This document shows, one piece after another, positions 11,675 to 19,958 of a stretch of DNA of 19,958 nucleotides. The stretch's first letter is position 1. The number at the start of each line of letters is the position of its first letter. Source of the stretch: Pyronema omphalodes (lineage: Eukaryota > Ascomycota > Pezizomycetes > Pezizales > Pyronemataceae); the NCBI GenBank assembly GCA_024516155.1, contig JAJJXM010000185.1, positions 1 through 19,958 on the forward strand, read 5' to 3'. The notes beneath the pieces are model-generated. The model had not been told where the DNA came from. It was given only the letters and a program-made list of their open reading frames with translations, and made no database searches. A program made the position numbers and the translations under genes.

Positions 11675-12651
11675 TTAGCATAAGAGCCAGGAAAGTCATG
11701 AAGGTCAGGGGAATAGGAGTTTTGGAAGCCTTCTGGAATACGCAATTATATGAGGACGAATATAATTAGCGAAGTAGATGCTTTTTAATCATCACAAAAG
11801 ATCTATTAACCAGTGTATAGAGAAATATTTCATTGTATGTAGGCCAGTACAAGTGATTCTCAAATAATACAGAGTGATAACACATGTGGTCACTCAGCTA
11901 TTAGTAATGACAAGTGATATTGTAAGGGGCCGCAGCTAGGAATCAGCTCATGATAGGTACGAAATATGATACACTCTAAGCCACATCCAATAATATTTTC
12001 TCAAAAATAAAGGAAAAATTTCAAAAACAGAATTTCGATTTTGGTATTCATCAATCAACTCTGTCGCCGTTCTTAAACTATTATGTACCACTTCTCGATG
12101 CTTAATCGGGCGCCGGCGCTGTCGCTTAGTCCCTGGCTCCAACGGGCACTGGCGGGGCCCCGTTCAACTTTAGGATTGGCTTTATTTGTGGGGTTCTAGC
12201 CTAGTCCGATTACTATTCCCATTAACTTACGCGTCCTGGCTGGTATGACTTCAGAGGGAACAAGATGATCCGTTTATGCGTAGAAGGTTGGTATAGTTAA
12301 GCTTAACTTGCACCTGTTGCACCAAAAGATGATATACCGCCGCCCCACATAATTGAGCTTTATTCTTCTCTTCGCGTACTGCTGCACTTGGCCAAAACTA
12401 TTAATGAGCTGAGCATCGCCTTCGCCGCCATTTCACCGGATTTGAACAGTCATCGACTGAAGACGGTCAAGACACGGCTTTGCGGCATCCTGCTTACCCC
12501 GGCGCGCCCTGCTAATTCTGGGCAGAGTAAGCTCTAGCAGAGGGGCGGGGCTATCAAAAGCTGCATTAAATACGCAGTTTAATCCTCGTCATCTAATTGC
12601 TGCTGCTTTCCACCTATTCTCCACCCAGCATCGCAGAGCTGAGGAACAACA
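11675..12651. other. Intergenic region, 3' flank and BAR-SH3 promoter
   Basis: From 11675 to about 11940 the sequence is AT-rich and probably the 3' UTR of the upstream gene. A 64-codon minus-strand frame at 12142-11948 is open but has no motif. Around 12151-12175 an inverted repeat (AACGGG ... CCCGTT) could form a hairpin. The 12360-12650 part is CT-rich near the end and should be the BAR-SH3 promoter and leader. No gene is supported. Confidence 0.35.
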
Positions 12652-14661
12652 ATGTCGAAGACGATTCATCGGACAATTGGAAGATGGGGAGAGCGGTCGG
12701 CGGATGAGGTGTGTTGAAGCTGAGCTGGATTGAGGGGGGAGGGGTTAATGATTGCTAACGAAAGGAATGATAGGCGAGTGTCGCTATGATCATTAAGGAG
12801 GTAGATGATATGGATTTGTTGCTTGGAAAGGTGAGCATAGTTCCAGATACGCGCCATTGAACCTCTACTTTGTTTCTTTACTTCTGCACCGCGATCCGCA
12901 ACTTAAGGAACTCTGGCGAGGTGCAAGAGCTCGAAAAGCGTCGTCACTAACCCTTGTGTAACACCCGCTGACTGAAACAGCTTTCGGAACATACCAAAAC
13001 ATGGCGCGATTCATGGACTGACATCCTCGTCAACGAAACACGACTTGTCGATTCTTTCCACGATGTTTACCAGACCATCCCACGAACGGGCGATTCGACT
13101 ATACCACCTGAAGACACTCCTCAGGAGCTTATGCAACGGATTGCAACGTTACACACGAGTCACAATGATCTGAAGAATGACATGTTGGAGGAGGTCGCAA
13201 AGATTGAGACGCTGTTGGTTGCGCCGATAGCTGATTGCAGGGTGCGTGATGAGAGACTGGGGGTCTACTGGGAGGAACGGAGGCTGATGGGTAAACTAGG
13301 GTGTGATTAAACCTCTGAAGAAAGCTATCGAGAAGAGGGAAAACAAGAAGCTTGACTTTGAGAGATTTAACAAAGCGGTGGAGAGCTCGAAGAAAAAGCA
13401 GAATAAGTCAGACAGGTATAATAAAATTGAATATACACCGGCGATGTCTTGCTAATAGTGATTTCAGGGATTACGCATCACAAGCAAAGAACGAAGCCGA
13501 GCTTGAGAAAGCTAAACTGGTGAGCTTCGAAGTTTCTCGGCTGCGAACTCGGCTAACAAATCACTACCCCAGGCCTACGAGATTGCCGATGAATACCTCC
13601 GAGTCAATGTTCCGCCTATTCTCGCCAAAATTATGGAGTTTCTGCCGCTAATTACCGAAAGCGCTATCCAAGTCCAATTCACCTTGGTTCAGCATTCCTA
13701 TTCAGCTCTATACCACTATGCAAATGACAATGGTTTTACCGATGGGGATATAGAAGTTATTAAAAGTGAATGGGAAGATCTATTTATGCCGATCAAACAG
13801 CAGGTCGAAACAGAGCTCAAAATAATTGCGAAAGGAAAGGCTGTTTCTCTTCCGATGAACCATATCTACGACAATTCAAGACTGGCCAAGCTTCCAAGTA
13901 TACCAATGGGACGGGGCAAGAAGCCTCCCCCACCTCCGCCCTCCACTGGGGCTGCGAACGGGCCATCTTCTCCACCAAGGGGACGAGAGGGTAGTATTAC
14001 AAGTCCAAAATCAGGTACCAGTTTACACGGTCGTTACTCCGGAGCCGAAGACGTCTCCCCAGCACCACCAGTTACTGGCACTCGGCCAACATTCAATCGT
14101 GCCAGAGCTAGCACTACCAGCACAAGAGATGAATCGCCCCCGCCGCCTCTACCGGGACCAAGGCCAGGCAATGATACTACCGAGAGGCCACGCATGTTAT
14201 CGTATGGTAGCTCTTACAACGCAGGAGGTGTAACTCCCACACCGTTGGCAGGCTTGACACCTAGTCAGTTGAGAGCTTCCAATACCAATAACGCTGCTAC
14301 TGCAAATCTGGCCTCTCCGGTCTCTGGGGTTGCTATTCGATCTGTTAGTGACGGAGGATTTGCTGCAGCTGCAGCTGCTAAGAAGAAGCCGCCACCACCT
14401 CCACCGAAGAAGAAGTTTGCAGGAGCAAACGAAACTTGGGTGAAGGCGCTGTTTACGTTTTCTGGGCAGGATTCTGGCGATCTTAGCTTCAATGAGGGTG
14501 ATAGGATTAAGGTTACTAAGAAGACGCCCAGCACTGATGGTAGGTTTTGCAGTTATCTTCAAGTGACAAGGAAAATGCTGATTGTCTGTTTAGATTGGTG
14601 GGAGGGCGAGGTACATGGTCGTAAGGGATCTTTCCCTGCTAACTATTGCGAGCCGGCGTAA
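12652..14661 (+). CDS. BAR-SH3 domain protein, Rvs167/Hob family, seven exons, about 525 aa
   Basis: Exons are 12652-12708, 12774-12830, 12981-13241, 13300-13415, 13468-13519, 13573-14539 and 14594-14661. All introns have GT-AG ends, most with a clear CTAAC or CTGAC branch, and the spliced frame is intact. Residues 1 to about 240 match the fungal BAR-SH3 pattern: the start (IHRTIGRWGERSADE), then amphipathic helices including VIKPLKKAIEKRENKKLDFE and AYEIADEYLRVNVPPIL. BAR domains dimerise and bind curved membranes. A Pro/Ser-rich linker with several PPPPP clusters and an Ala6-Lys3-Pro6 stretch follows. Residues 468-525 are an SH3 domain with ALFTF, the WW pair and PANY, which binds proline-rich ligands. 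In yeasts, Rvs167 and Hob1 act in endocytic vesicle scission and actin organisation; the same role here is inferred from family. Orthology to a particular paralogue is uncertain, so no symbol is given. Confidence 0.88.
14540..14593 (+). other. Frame-preserving 54-bp intron inside the SH3 domain
   Basis: Donor GTAGGT and acceptor TTTAG flank 54 nt with no in-frame stop. Splicing gives STDDWWEGEV, the expected SH3 sequence with its paired tryptophans. Retention would insert 18 residues just before the tryptophans and should damage ligand binding. Confidence 0.7.
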
Positions 14662-15399
14662 TTTAAACAGTACGGATTTACTGTGAACTAATCTATATCA
14701 TAATATTGCCGCAAAAGATGTTGTGTTTGTTTACCGGAGTTCTATGAACCTTTTTTTTACTTAACCGATGGAGGTGTTAAGGGTAGTACCTAATATCTGC
14801 TTAACAGATCGTCGAAATGAGAAAAATTCGGCCCGCATGTTTTTTTCTGTGTGACAATTGGTTTCGTGTTCAAAATCCGGGAATGGTGCGGGGTAAGCAT
14901 TTGCGGTTGGATAGGCCGCAGAATGGGAGTTCTTGCCGATGCACCCCTAAATATCTGTAATTATGTGAACACCATAGAAAACGATACCATGGAATTCATT
15001 TTTCTTGGTCATTGTTAAACTGGATGGATCTCGCGGAGTGGCTGTGCCAAAAAAACTCCTTAGAGCTAACCACCAGGACAGGTTGTCCTGATTTCACCAA
15101 ACCGTAGAACGTCGAAACACCTGAAGTTAGAAACTGATTTGACGGAGGTAATTATCACCCGACTAAACGGTCAAGATAACAAACTCCGCCACTCCATTTT
15201 GAATATGCCGGTCGAGTGACGATCAATGCGGCGGCGCACGCCTGCCAAGCCAAGAAATCAGGCTGAGCCTAGAAGCCGTCTTGCGGCAGAGCTGCCTTCC
15301 TTCTCCGGCCACCTTCACCTGAACTCCACACCTCCTGTTGCAGCCGTCGCCAACTACAACACCGTTTTCACCAAACGTCACGATCACATACCATTCGCA
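14662..15399. other. Intergenic region, BAR-SH3 3' flank and YRA1 promoter
   Basis: No gene is supported. It contains short T runs (about 14751-14758) and an inverted repeat AGGACA-GGT-TGTCCT at about 15075-15090. The last 200 bases before 15400 have CA/CT-rich leader character. The open frame from 15226 crosses the YRA1 start and donor in another phase and is not credible. Confidence 0.4.
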
Positions 15400-16949
15400 A
15401 TGGATAGGGCTTTAGACGACGCCGTTCGTGAACGAGTGAGTCACCTCTGGAATTGTGGAGCGAGGAGTTCCGAGTCCGTAGTTCTCGAGAGCTGACAAAG
15501 AGGATAGCACAACAACGGAAGGAACAACAGAAATAACCAGCAGCGTCGCGGCACGCCCAGAGGCGGCGTCAGAAAGGTATGCTCTATGCCAGCTTGTTGT
15601 ACTCGCGACGCGAAAGCTGACAGTTCGCTACTCTAGGCGTGTCCTCCTCCTCCTACTCCTCCTCCCTCCTCCTCATAGTTCTCGTTCTCAGGAAACTTGT
15701 CTTTTTTCTTTCGGAGCGACGTTCTGTGTTTCTTTTAAAAAAATCGATTCGGAACGTGGCCAACGGACACGAACACAAACGAATATTGACAGAACAGAAA
15801 GGCTAACTTTCGACATCTTGGTCCTCGCGGTGTTTAGCCCGGTAGAAACACTAATGGCTCCTATGACGACTCGAGGTGAGTTGCAGTCTGTGCGACGCTG
15901 CAAAGGAAGGCCAACTAGAAGCTAATGCATCTTTGTAGATTATGGGTTCATGACAAGTTCAACGATGGGGACTGTGAGATATTTCCAACACGATAATGCG
16001 GGCAGAAATTTAGAACTGACCGACTACTCCAGCAAACGACAGATCCCGCAAGCCCATGGCGCGTGATTTCTCAATTAAGGGCACAGCGTGAGTAATTTTT
16101 AACCTATAGTTACGTCGAAGAACCGCAATTGACAATCTTTCCTCATAGCCCTTTCACCGGTGCTAAAATTAAAGTTGAAAACATCCACTACGAGCTAGGT
16201 GAAGAAGAATTGATGGTACGTATACGTTTTCCTGTCTCAAATTTGATCTTTCCTAATTGCCGACACAGGATCTCTTCCGCCAACAAGGCCCAGTAATTAA
16301 ACTCGACCTCCTCTACGATCGCGCCGGTCGCTCTGAAGGAACTGCATTCGTCACCTACGCCCATGAGGCCGACGCGATTTCCGCTATTAAAGCCTATGAT
16401 GGCGCAAATGCCAATGGCCAACCAATCACCCTGACTCTTGTCACACGTGATCGTGCAGAGCCTGGACCATCATATGCCAACTCTGCTCAAAGCCGCCCAA
16501 GGTCTCTATTCGATAGAATCGCACCACAAAATGGTCCCGGTGGTTCACGTGAACGTAGGAGAAGCCTGGACGATCGTAGGGACCCTACAAGGAAAGCCCA
16601 CACCCCCGGGAATCGACCGCTACGTACCCCCTGAGCGTCGTCGTGAACGTGAGAGAGGTGGTGGAGAGCGGACACAGGCTGGACCTAGGCCGGCGGCGGG
16701 ACATCGTGATGGTGGAAGGGGACAGGGTAGACGTGGTGGACCTGGTGGATATGGCGGAACCGAGTGGCAATGGAGAGCGCGGAGGACGAGGCGGAAATAT
16801 GGGCAGGCCAAAGAAAACGGTGGAGGAGTTGGATGCGGAAATGAATGACTATTTTGCGGAGTCGGCGGATGCTGCGGCCTGCACCGGCGCCAGCTCCTAC
16901 CGTACAGGCTGCCGCTGCGGTGGACGAGGATGAGGATATGATCTTGTAA
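15400..16949 (+). pseudogene. YRA1: Yra1/ALY-REF (Mlo3-type) mRNA export adaptor, seven exons, three frame breaks in last exon
   Basis: The start gives MDRALDDAVRER, the conserved N-terminal box of Yra1/ALY that contacts the export helicase Sub2/UAP56. Exons are 15400-15435, 15508-15576 (RGG-type GTPRGGVRK), 15838-15875, 15939-15973 (WVHDKF, a family hallmark), 16033-16087, 16149-16215 and 16269-16949. Exons 6-7 encode the RRM, with RNP2 IKVENI and RNP1 GTAFVTY and the loop LLYDRAGRSEG. The last exon then shifts frame three times. SLDDRRDPTR in the RRM frame is followed by PGIDRYVPPERRRERERGGG (+1, near the C5 at 16603-16607). GRPKKTVEELDAEMNDYF, the conserved C-terminal box, is in the third frame (shift near 16755-16765). 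APAPTVQAAAAVDEDEDMIL returns to the first frame (shift near 16875-16881). The three shifts sum to +3. The protein couples transcription and splicing to nuclear mRNA export. An essential, single-copy type of gene makes sequencing errors as likely as decay. The third exon boundary is the least certain. Confidence 0.8.
15642..15674 (+). repeat. TCC microsatellite inside YRA1 intron 2
   Basis: Imperfect TCC/CCT triplets run for about 33 bases within the unusually long (about 261 bp) second intron of YRA1. A pyrimidine tract in an intron may affect splicing, but nothing shows that here. Confidence 0.6.
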
Positions 16950-17223
16950 GGGATAGAATCTCTGGAGATGTTCGGGTCAATCAGGATCTTGGGAATTTCT
17001 GGGAACGTGTGCAGGATTTCAATTTTCTTTTTCAAGATAAACACATTTTAAATTACATCAACGGTGAACTAACGCAGAATATTGAAGAAGAAAAATGTTA
17101 ATAGAGTATCGATTTCGGGGGGGATTCGGACTTGCTACTCTGGTGCTTTCAGTTGGTTTGCGAATGTGTTGGAATTTTTTTCTTTCATTGGAAATTCATG
17201 GGTCAACCTTGACCTAATTTTGT

Positions 17224-17263
17224 AAAAAAAAAAAATAAAAAAAAAAAAAAGGGGGGGGGGGGG
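17224..17263. repeat. Poly-A/poly-G compound tract
   Basis: Twelve A, one T, fourteen A and then thirteen G run without interruption. A further ten-A run lies at 17284-17293. The G13 run could form quadruplex structure on the plus strand. Confidence 0.9.
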
Positions 17264-18142
17264 CTAAGGTAGCGAGAAAAGGGAAAAAAAAAAGTCATGG
17301 AAGTGAAGATTTCTGGTTCTTCTCACGATGAAGATTCTTTTGAAAATTGGATAATTGAAAAACTATTATTATGAAGGAGCACTTTAGAGCCTACAAGAGA
17401 GATCATGAACAAATAGATGCGTCTAAAATTTCGCAGAATAACCCTTTTATCTATCAGTACGGTTAAAAAAAGTATAGTGGTATCTATAGAGGCAAATATG
17501 TTTCCAATAGAACCATAGGCAATGGATGATTTTCGAAATTCTTGTATGGTGAATCTTTAACCTACACCGCAATATATATGCACCCCAGATCGGATCCATA
17601 AGACGTCCCACCGCTATCTACATGATACACGATTAATCACACATCCACACCTCGAACTCACCTCCCGAGCAGCCCTACTAAGTTCACTAGAGTTGAAAGA
17701 ACATTCCTGAACCCACAACTCTTCGTGCTTCTTTAATCCCCAGGACCTCTTGAATCCACGTAATGGGATTATTACCTATTTGCATGATATATAAGCGATC
17801 ACTTGTACCGTTAGTATTTTACCCTTTTTACAATGAAACATGAATGCGATAAAGTCCTACCCTCTAGAGTCTTCAAGTTTCATCTACAAAGCGTATGCTG
17901 GAGATAATGTAAGGGATAGAATAGGCTGGCTCCGATGGGTCCGAACGTGGGTGAATTGGAGTTTTCTGCTTGAAATCTGGAACTTGAGAGCTTTCATCGA
18001 CTCACCCCTCATCACTCACCCGCCACCCCTCATCACTCATCACTCGTGTCTACGACTCGCCTACATATCATGATAACACTTGATTCAAATATCACTCTGT
18101 CGCTGTTCAGAGACGTCTCTTGAAAGAACATATATCTCCTCT

Positions 18143-18166
18143 CCCCCCCCCCCCCCCCCCCCCCCC
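18143..18166. repeat. 24-base poly-C tract
   Basis: Twenty-four consecutive C residues, within a longer CT-rich run that continues to about 18182. The complementary G24 could fold as a quadruplex. The exact length of such a run is unreliable in most sequencing data. Confidence 0.9.
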
Positions 18167-18943
18167 GCTTTCCCCCTCCTCTTTGCAAAAAAAAAAGAGA
18201 TTTATAAACCAAAGTTATTTCTTCATGAATCATATTATAGAAGGATGTTTCTGTTGATTATTTTGGGAGAGGGGGTGAATAGGAAATTGATTTTAGTTTG
18301 TTTTATGAGATGGTGGTTTGTTTATTGTTTGTTGTAGCTTACGTATGGGAGATATGGTTGGAGGGTAGGGTTTGGGGGTTGGGTTGTGAGGATGGAAGAT
18401 ATGGTTATGGAGAGTTAAGGTAGTGGATACTGGGTTATGTTTTGATGCTCTGGAATTGGAGGTAGACAGTTGCGGGGTGCATTGGGATTATGTGTTGGTT
18501 GGGGTTGAATTGTTTTTTTTTAGAGCTAGATAGTGGGCGCGGCCATGTTCGAGGAGATGATGATTTATAAGCAATTGTACCATGTTAGTTAGTTTCTGAG
18601 AACTCGGGAATGTTAAAACCTAGGGTTTTGGTAGTGGAAGTGTTGTGGTATTTAGTAGTGTCATCGGGCCCGAGATGCAATATGGGGACGAAGAGATCAG
18701 TATTCAAAATTCTTGAAGACGGAAGAAAAGAAATGATGAAAAGACTAATGCGAGAGTTATGACATTGAAGAGGTTCATGAGACAGGGGTATTTCGATGCT
18801 CTGAGAGATACAGAATAGTAGATGATGATTGAACATGATTTTTCTTTCTTTTTCTTTTGCGGCTGAAAGATTCTTGGGAGGCTTTGTTTGTTGCTTGAAG
18901 TGATTGTGCTGAGGCTTGTTGTTCGGATTAATCTGGATCCGGA

Positions 18944-19958
18944 CTAGTCTTCGATGTAGTGTATTGCCCCAAGACTAAAATTTAAATATGATGTAATATA
19001 GATACGATCTTGCTGAGATGCTTCATTCTCCCATTTCCTGATGACTTTTGCTTTCTCATTCCCGTAATACATGAGACCCGATTTCGTTCCCATTAGAAAC
19101 GCTATATGATTTGTCTTTAATCCGAAAACTAATTCAGCGAGGTTTGCGAATTTCTGTTTAACTCGTCAGCCCTTAATGTTGTTTCTTATATATCAAGTCC
19201 AAGCAAAGTACCTTGAAATCCTTGTATTGATCTCGTACCACATAGAGGAAACATGTCTGATCATCCTCACATGGCGGGGTATCGCTCGCAAAATCCACAC
19301 ACTCTCTAGCTTTAGTCCGGCTTACTTGAATCATTCCATTCGGAATAATCTCGAAAGGCTATTTCGATTTGTATTGATTAGTTCATTAGGATATCTTAAT
19401 GCGGTCCACACAATCATCGAGTCTTACTTTTTCTCTGAAGATGTAATTATCTTCCCAGTCCTCTAGAGCCATTAATCCCATGGGACTAATGAGGCTTTGC
19501 ATTTCTCGAATATGATCGGCCTTTATCCGAGCAATCTCTTGTTCCAGATTTTGTTGTCCCTGATGCTGAACGTCTGCTATTCGTTTCTCCATTTTTTCTG
19601 GTAATCTTCGAATACTTTTTCTATTCTTTCCTGGTTTTCAGCACATAGCTTATGCGTTCTTTCCTGGTTTTTAACGACCAGATTCTGCATTCTTGCATGG
19701 CTCTCGGTGACCCGATTCTCCAGTTCTTCGCACCTCTTCTTCCATCCTAGGATCTCCCTCAACTCTCCCAGCCCACCAAGTTCCTTCAGGCTAGCGTTCT
19801 CCTCTTCAACCTCAGCAAGCTTTTTAACTGCGTCATTTCTGGACTCAGAGATCTTGACGTTCTCCTCATTCAAGGTCGCCAACTCCTTCTCAATAGCGGT
19901 ATTAAGCTCGTTCAAGGCCTCCAATTCCTTTTCAAAGAAGTATTATGCTCAACCAGCC
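18944..19958 (-). pseudogene. Coiled-coil protein, 3' part, truncated by right edge, two homopolymer frame breaks
   Basis: Reading leftward from the edge, a Glu/Lys/Leu-rich frame with heptads (for example LEALNELNTAIEKELATLNE) predicts a long coiled coil down to about 19480. Two single-base breaks interrupt it, one at the four T at 19929-19932 and one at the six T at 19592-19597. One extra base at each gives a continuous protein. Two introns follow: 19427-19359 (GTAAGA, branch CTAAT, AATAG) and 19211-19154 (GTACTT, branch CTGAC, AACAG). The exon between (19358-19212) encodes PFEIIPNGMIQVSRTKAREC and VVRDQYKDFK. The last exon (19153-18944) is 69 codons long (KFANLAELVFGLKTNHIAFL onward) and ends YIED-stop. 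Neither of these exons contains a usable start. The C-terminal part looks globular. I do not recognise the family; the N terminus lies outside the window. Confidence 0.65.

Larger units (their letters stand above)
16950..18943. other. 2-kb non-coding region with homopolymer tracts
   Basis: No protein-coding frame is convincing on either strand. Only short frames occur (for example a 25-codon frame from 17297 and an 83-codon minus-strand frame at 18836-18585 without motif or splice signals). Composition varies: AT-rich at about 17330-17480 and 17760-17850, GT-rich on the plus strand at about 18240-18520 with a short TAGGGTTTGGGGGTTGGG stretch. The latter is too short and irregular to be telomeric. 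I see no transposase, reverse transcriptase or terminal repeats. Confidence 0.4.

Noticed and set aside
11948..12142. 64-codon minus-strand frame rich in Arg and aromatic residues
   Set aside because: It is AT-rich at its end, has no splice partner or motif, and sits in the expected intergenic region.
12151..12175. AACGGG/CCCGTT hairpin as a possible terminator or RNA element
   Set aside because: Its short stem and a eukaryotic intergenic setting give no reason to assign it a function.
14197..14562. Minus-strand frames in the BAR-SH3 linker
   Set aside because: They are shadows of the proline-rich and alanine-rich linker and SH3 domain on the plus strand.
15226..15495. Open frame starting MRRRTPAKPRN upstream of YRA1
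   Set aside because: It reads through the YRA1 start and first donor in another phase. The YRA1 N-terminal box at 15400 is the better explanation.
18361..18400. Telomere-like TAGGGTTTGGGGGTTGGG
   Set aside because: There is only one irregular copy within a generally GT-rich stretch, with no TTAGGG array.
19617..19675. Short direct repeat (TTCTTTCCTGGTTTT, two copies)
   Set aside because: It lies within coding sequence and reflects a repeated NQER heptad of the coiled coil, not a mobile element.

Overview
The window looks like nuclear DNA of a filamentous ascomycete (Pezizomycotina; a Leotiomycete is my best guess, but the sequence cannot settle it). The main evidence is many short introns (about 50-80 bp) with GTRNGT donors, CTAAC/CTGAC-type branch points and pyrimidine-AG acceptors. 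The recognisable proteins are typical fungal housekeeping families. I see no tRNA, rRNA, CRISPR array or intact transposon.

Layout. 1-467: the 5' part of a minus-strand gene running off the left edge. 983-2944: a minus-strand, intron-dense region with excellent splice signals but broken reading frames, probably a decaying or badly sequenced membrane-protein gene. 3801-4336: a plus-strand gene with one clean intron and two single-base frame breaks. 4745-6571: a minus-strand SRPK-like protein kinase in three exons. 6572-8715: mostly non-coding, with two very small doubtful ORFs. 8716-9516: a minus-strand secreted, proline-rich protein. 9517-10570: a shared divergent promoter. 10571-11674: an uncharacterised 367-aa protein. 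12652-14661: a seven-exon BAR-SH3 protein (Rvs167/Hob family). 15400-16949: a seven-exon Yra1/ALY (Mlo3-type) mRNA-export adaptor with three frame breaks in its last exon. 16950-18943: non-coding, with long homopolymer tracts. 18944-19958: the 3' part of a minus-strand coiled-coil protein. Its last two exons contain a continuous reading frame that lacks an ATG, so a search for ATG-to-stop ORFs would miss them.

The genes are functionally unrelated: actin/membrane trafficking (BAR-SH3), mRNA export (Yra1), SR-protein-type signalling (kinase) and a secreted protein. I see no biosynthetic cluster or defence island.

The most notable property is shared across genes. Three of them (3801-4336, YRA1, and the 18944-19958 gene) read as coherent proteins only if single bases are gained or lost, usually at homopolymers. 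The kinase, BAR-SH3 and two single-exon genes are intact. Either this stretch carries homopolymer sequencing errors or several genes are recent pseudogenes. Two introns (kinase 5404-5481, BAR-SH3 14540-14593) are multiples of three and stop-free, so intron retention would insert peptides into a catalytic and a binding domain. I found no convincing novel system.
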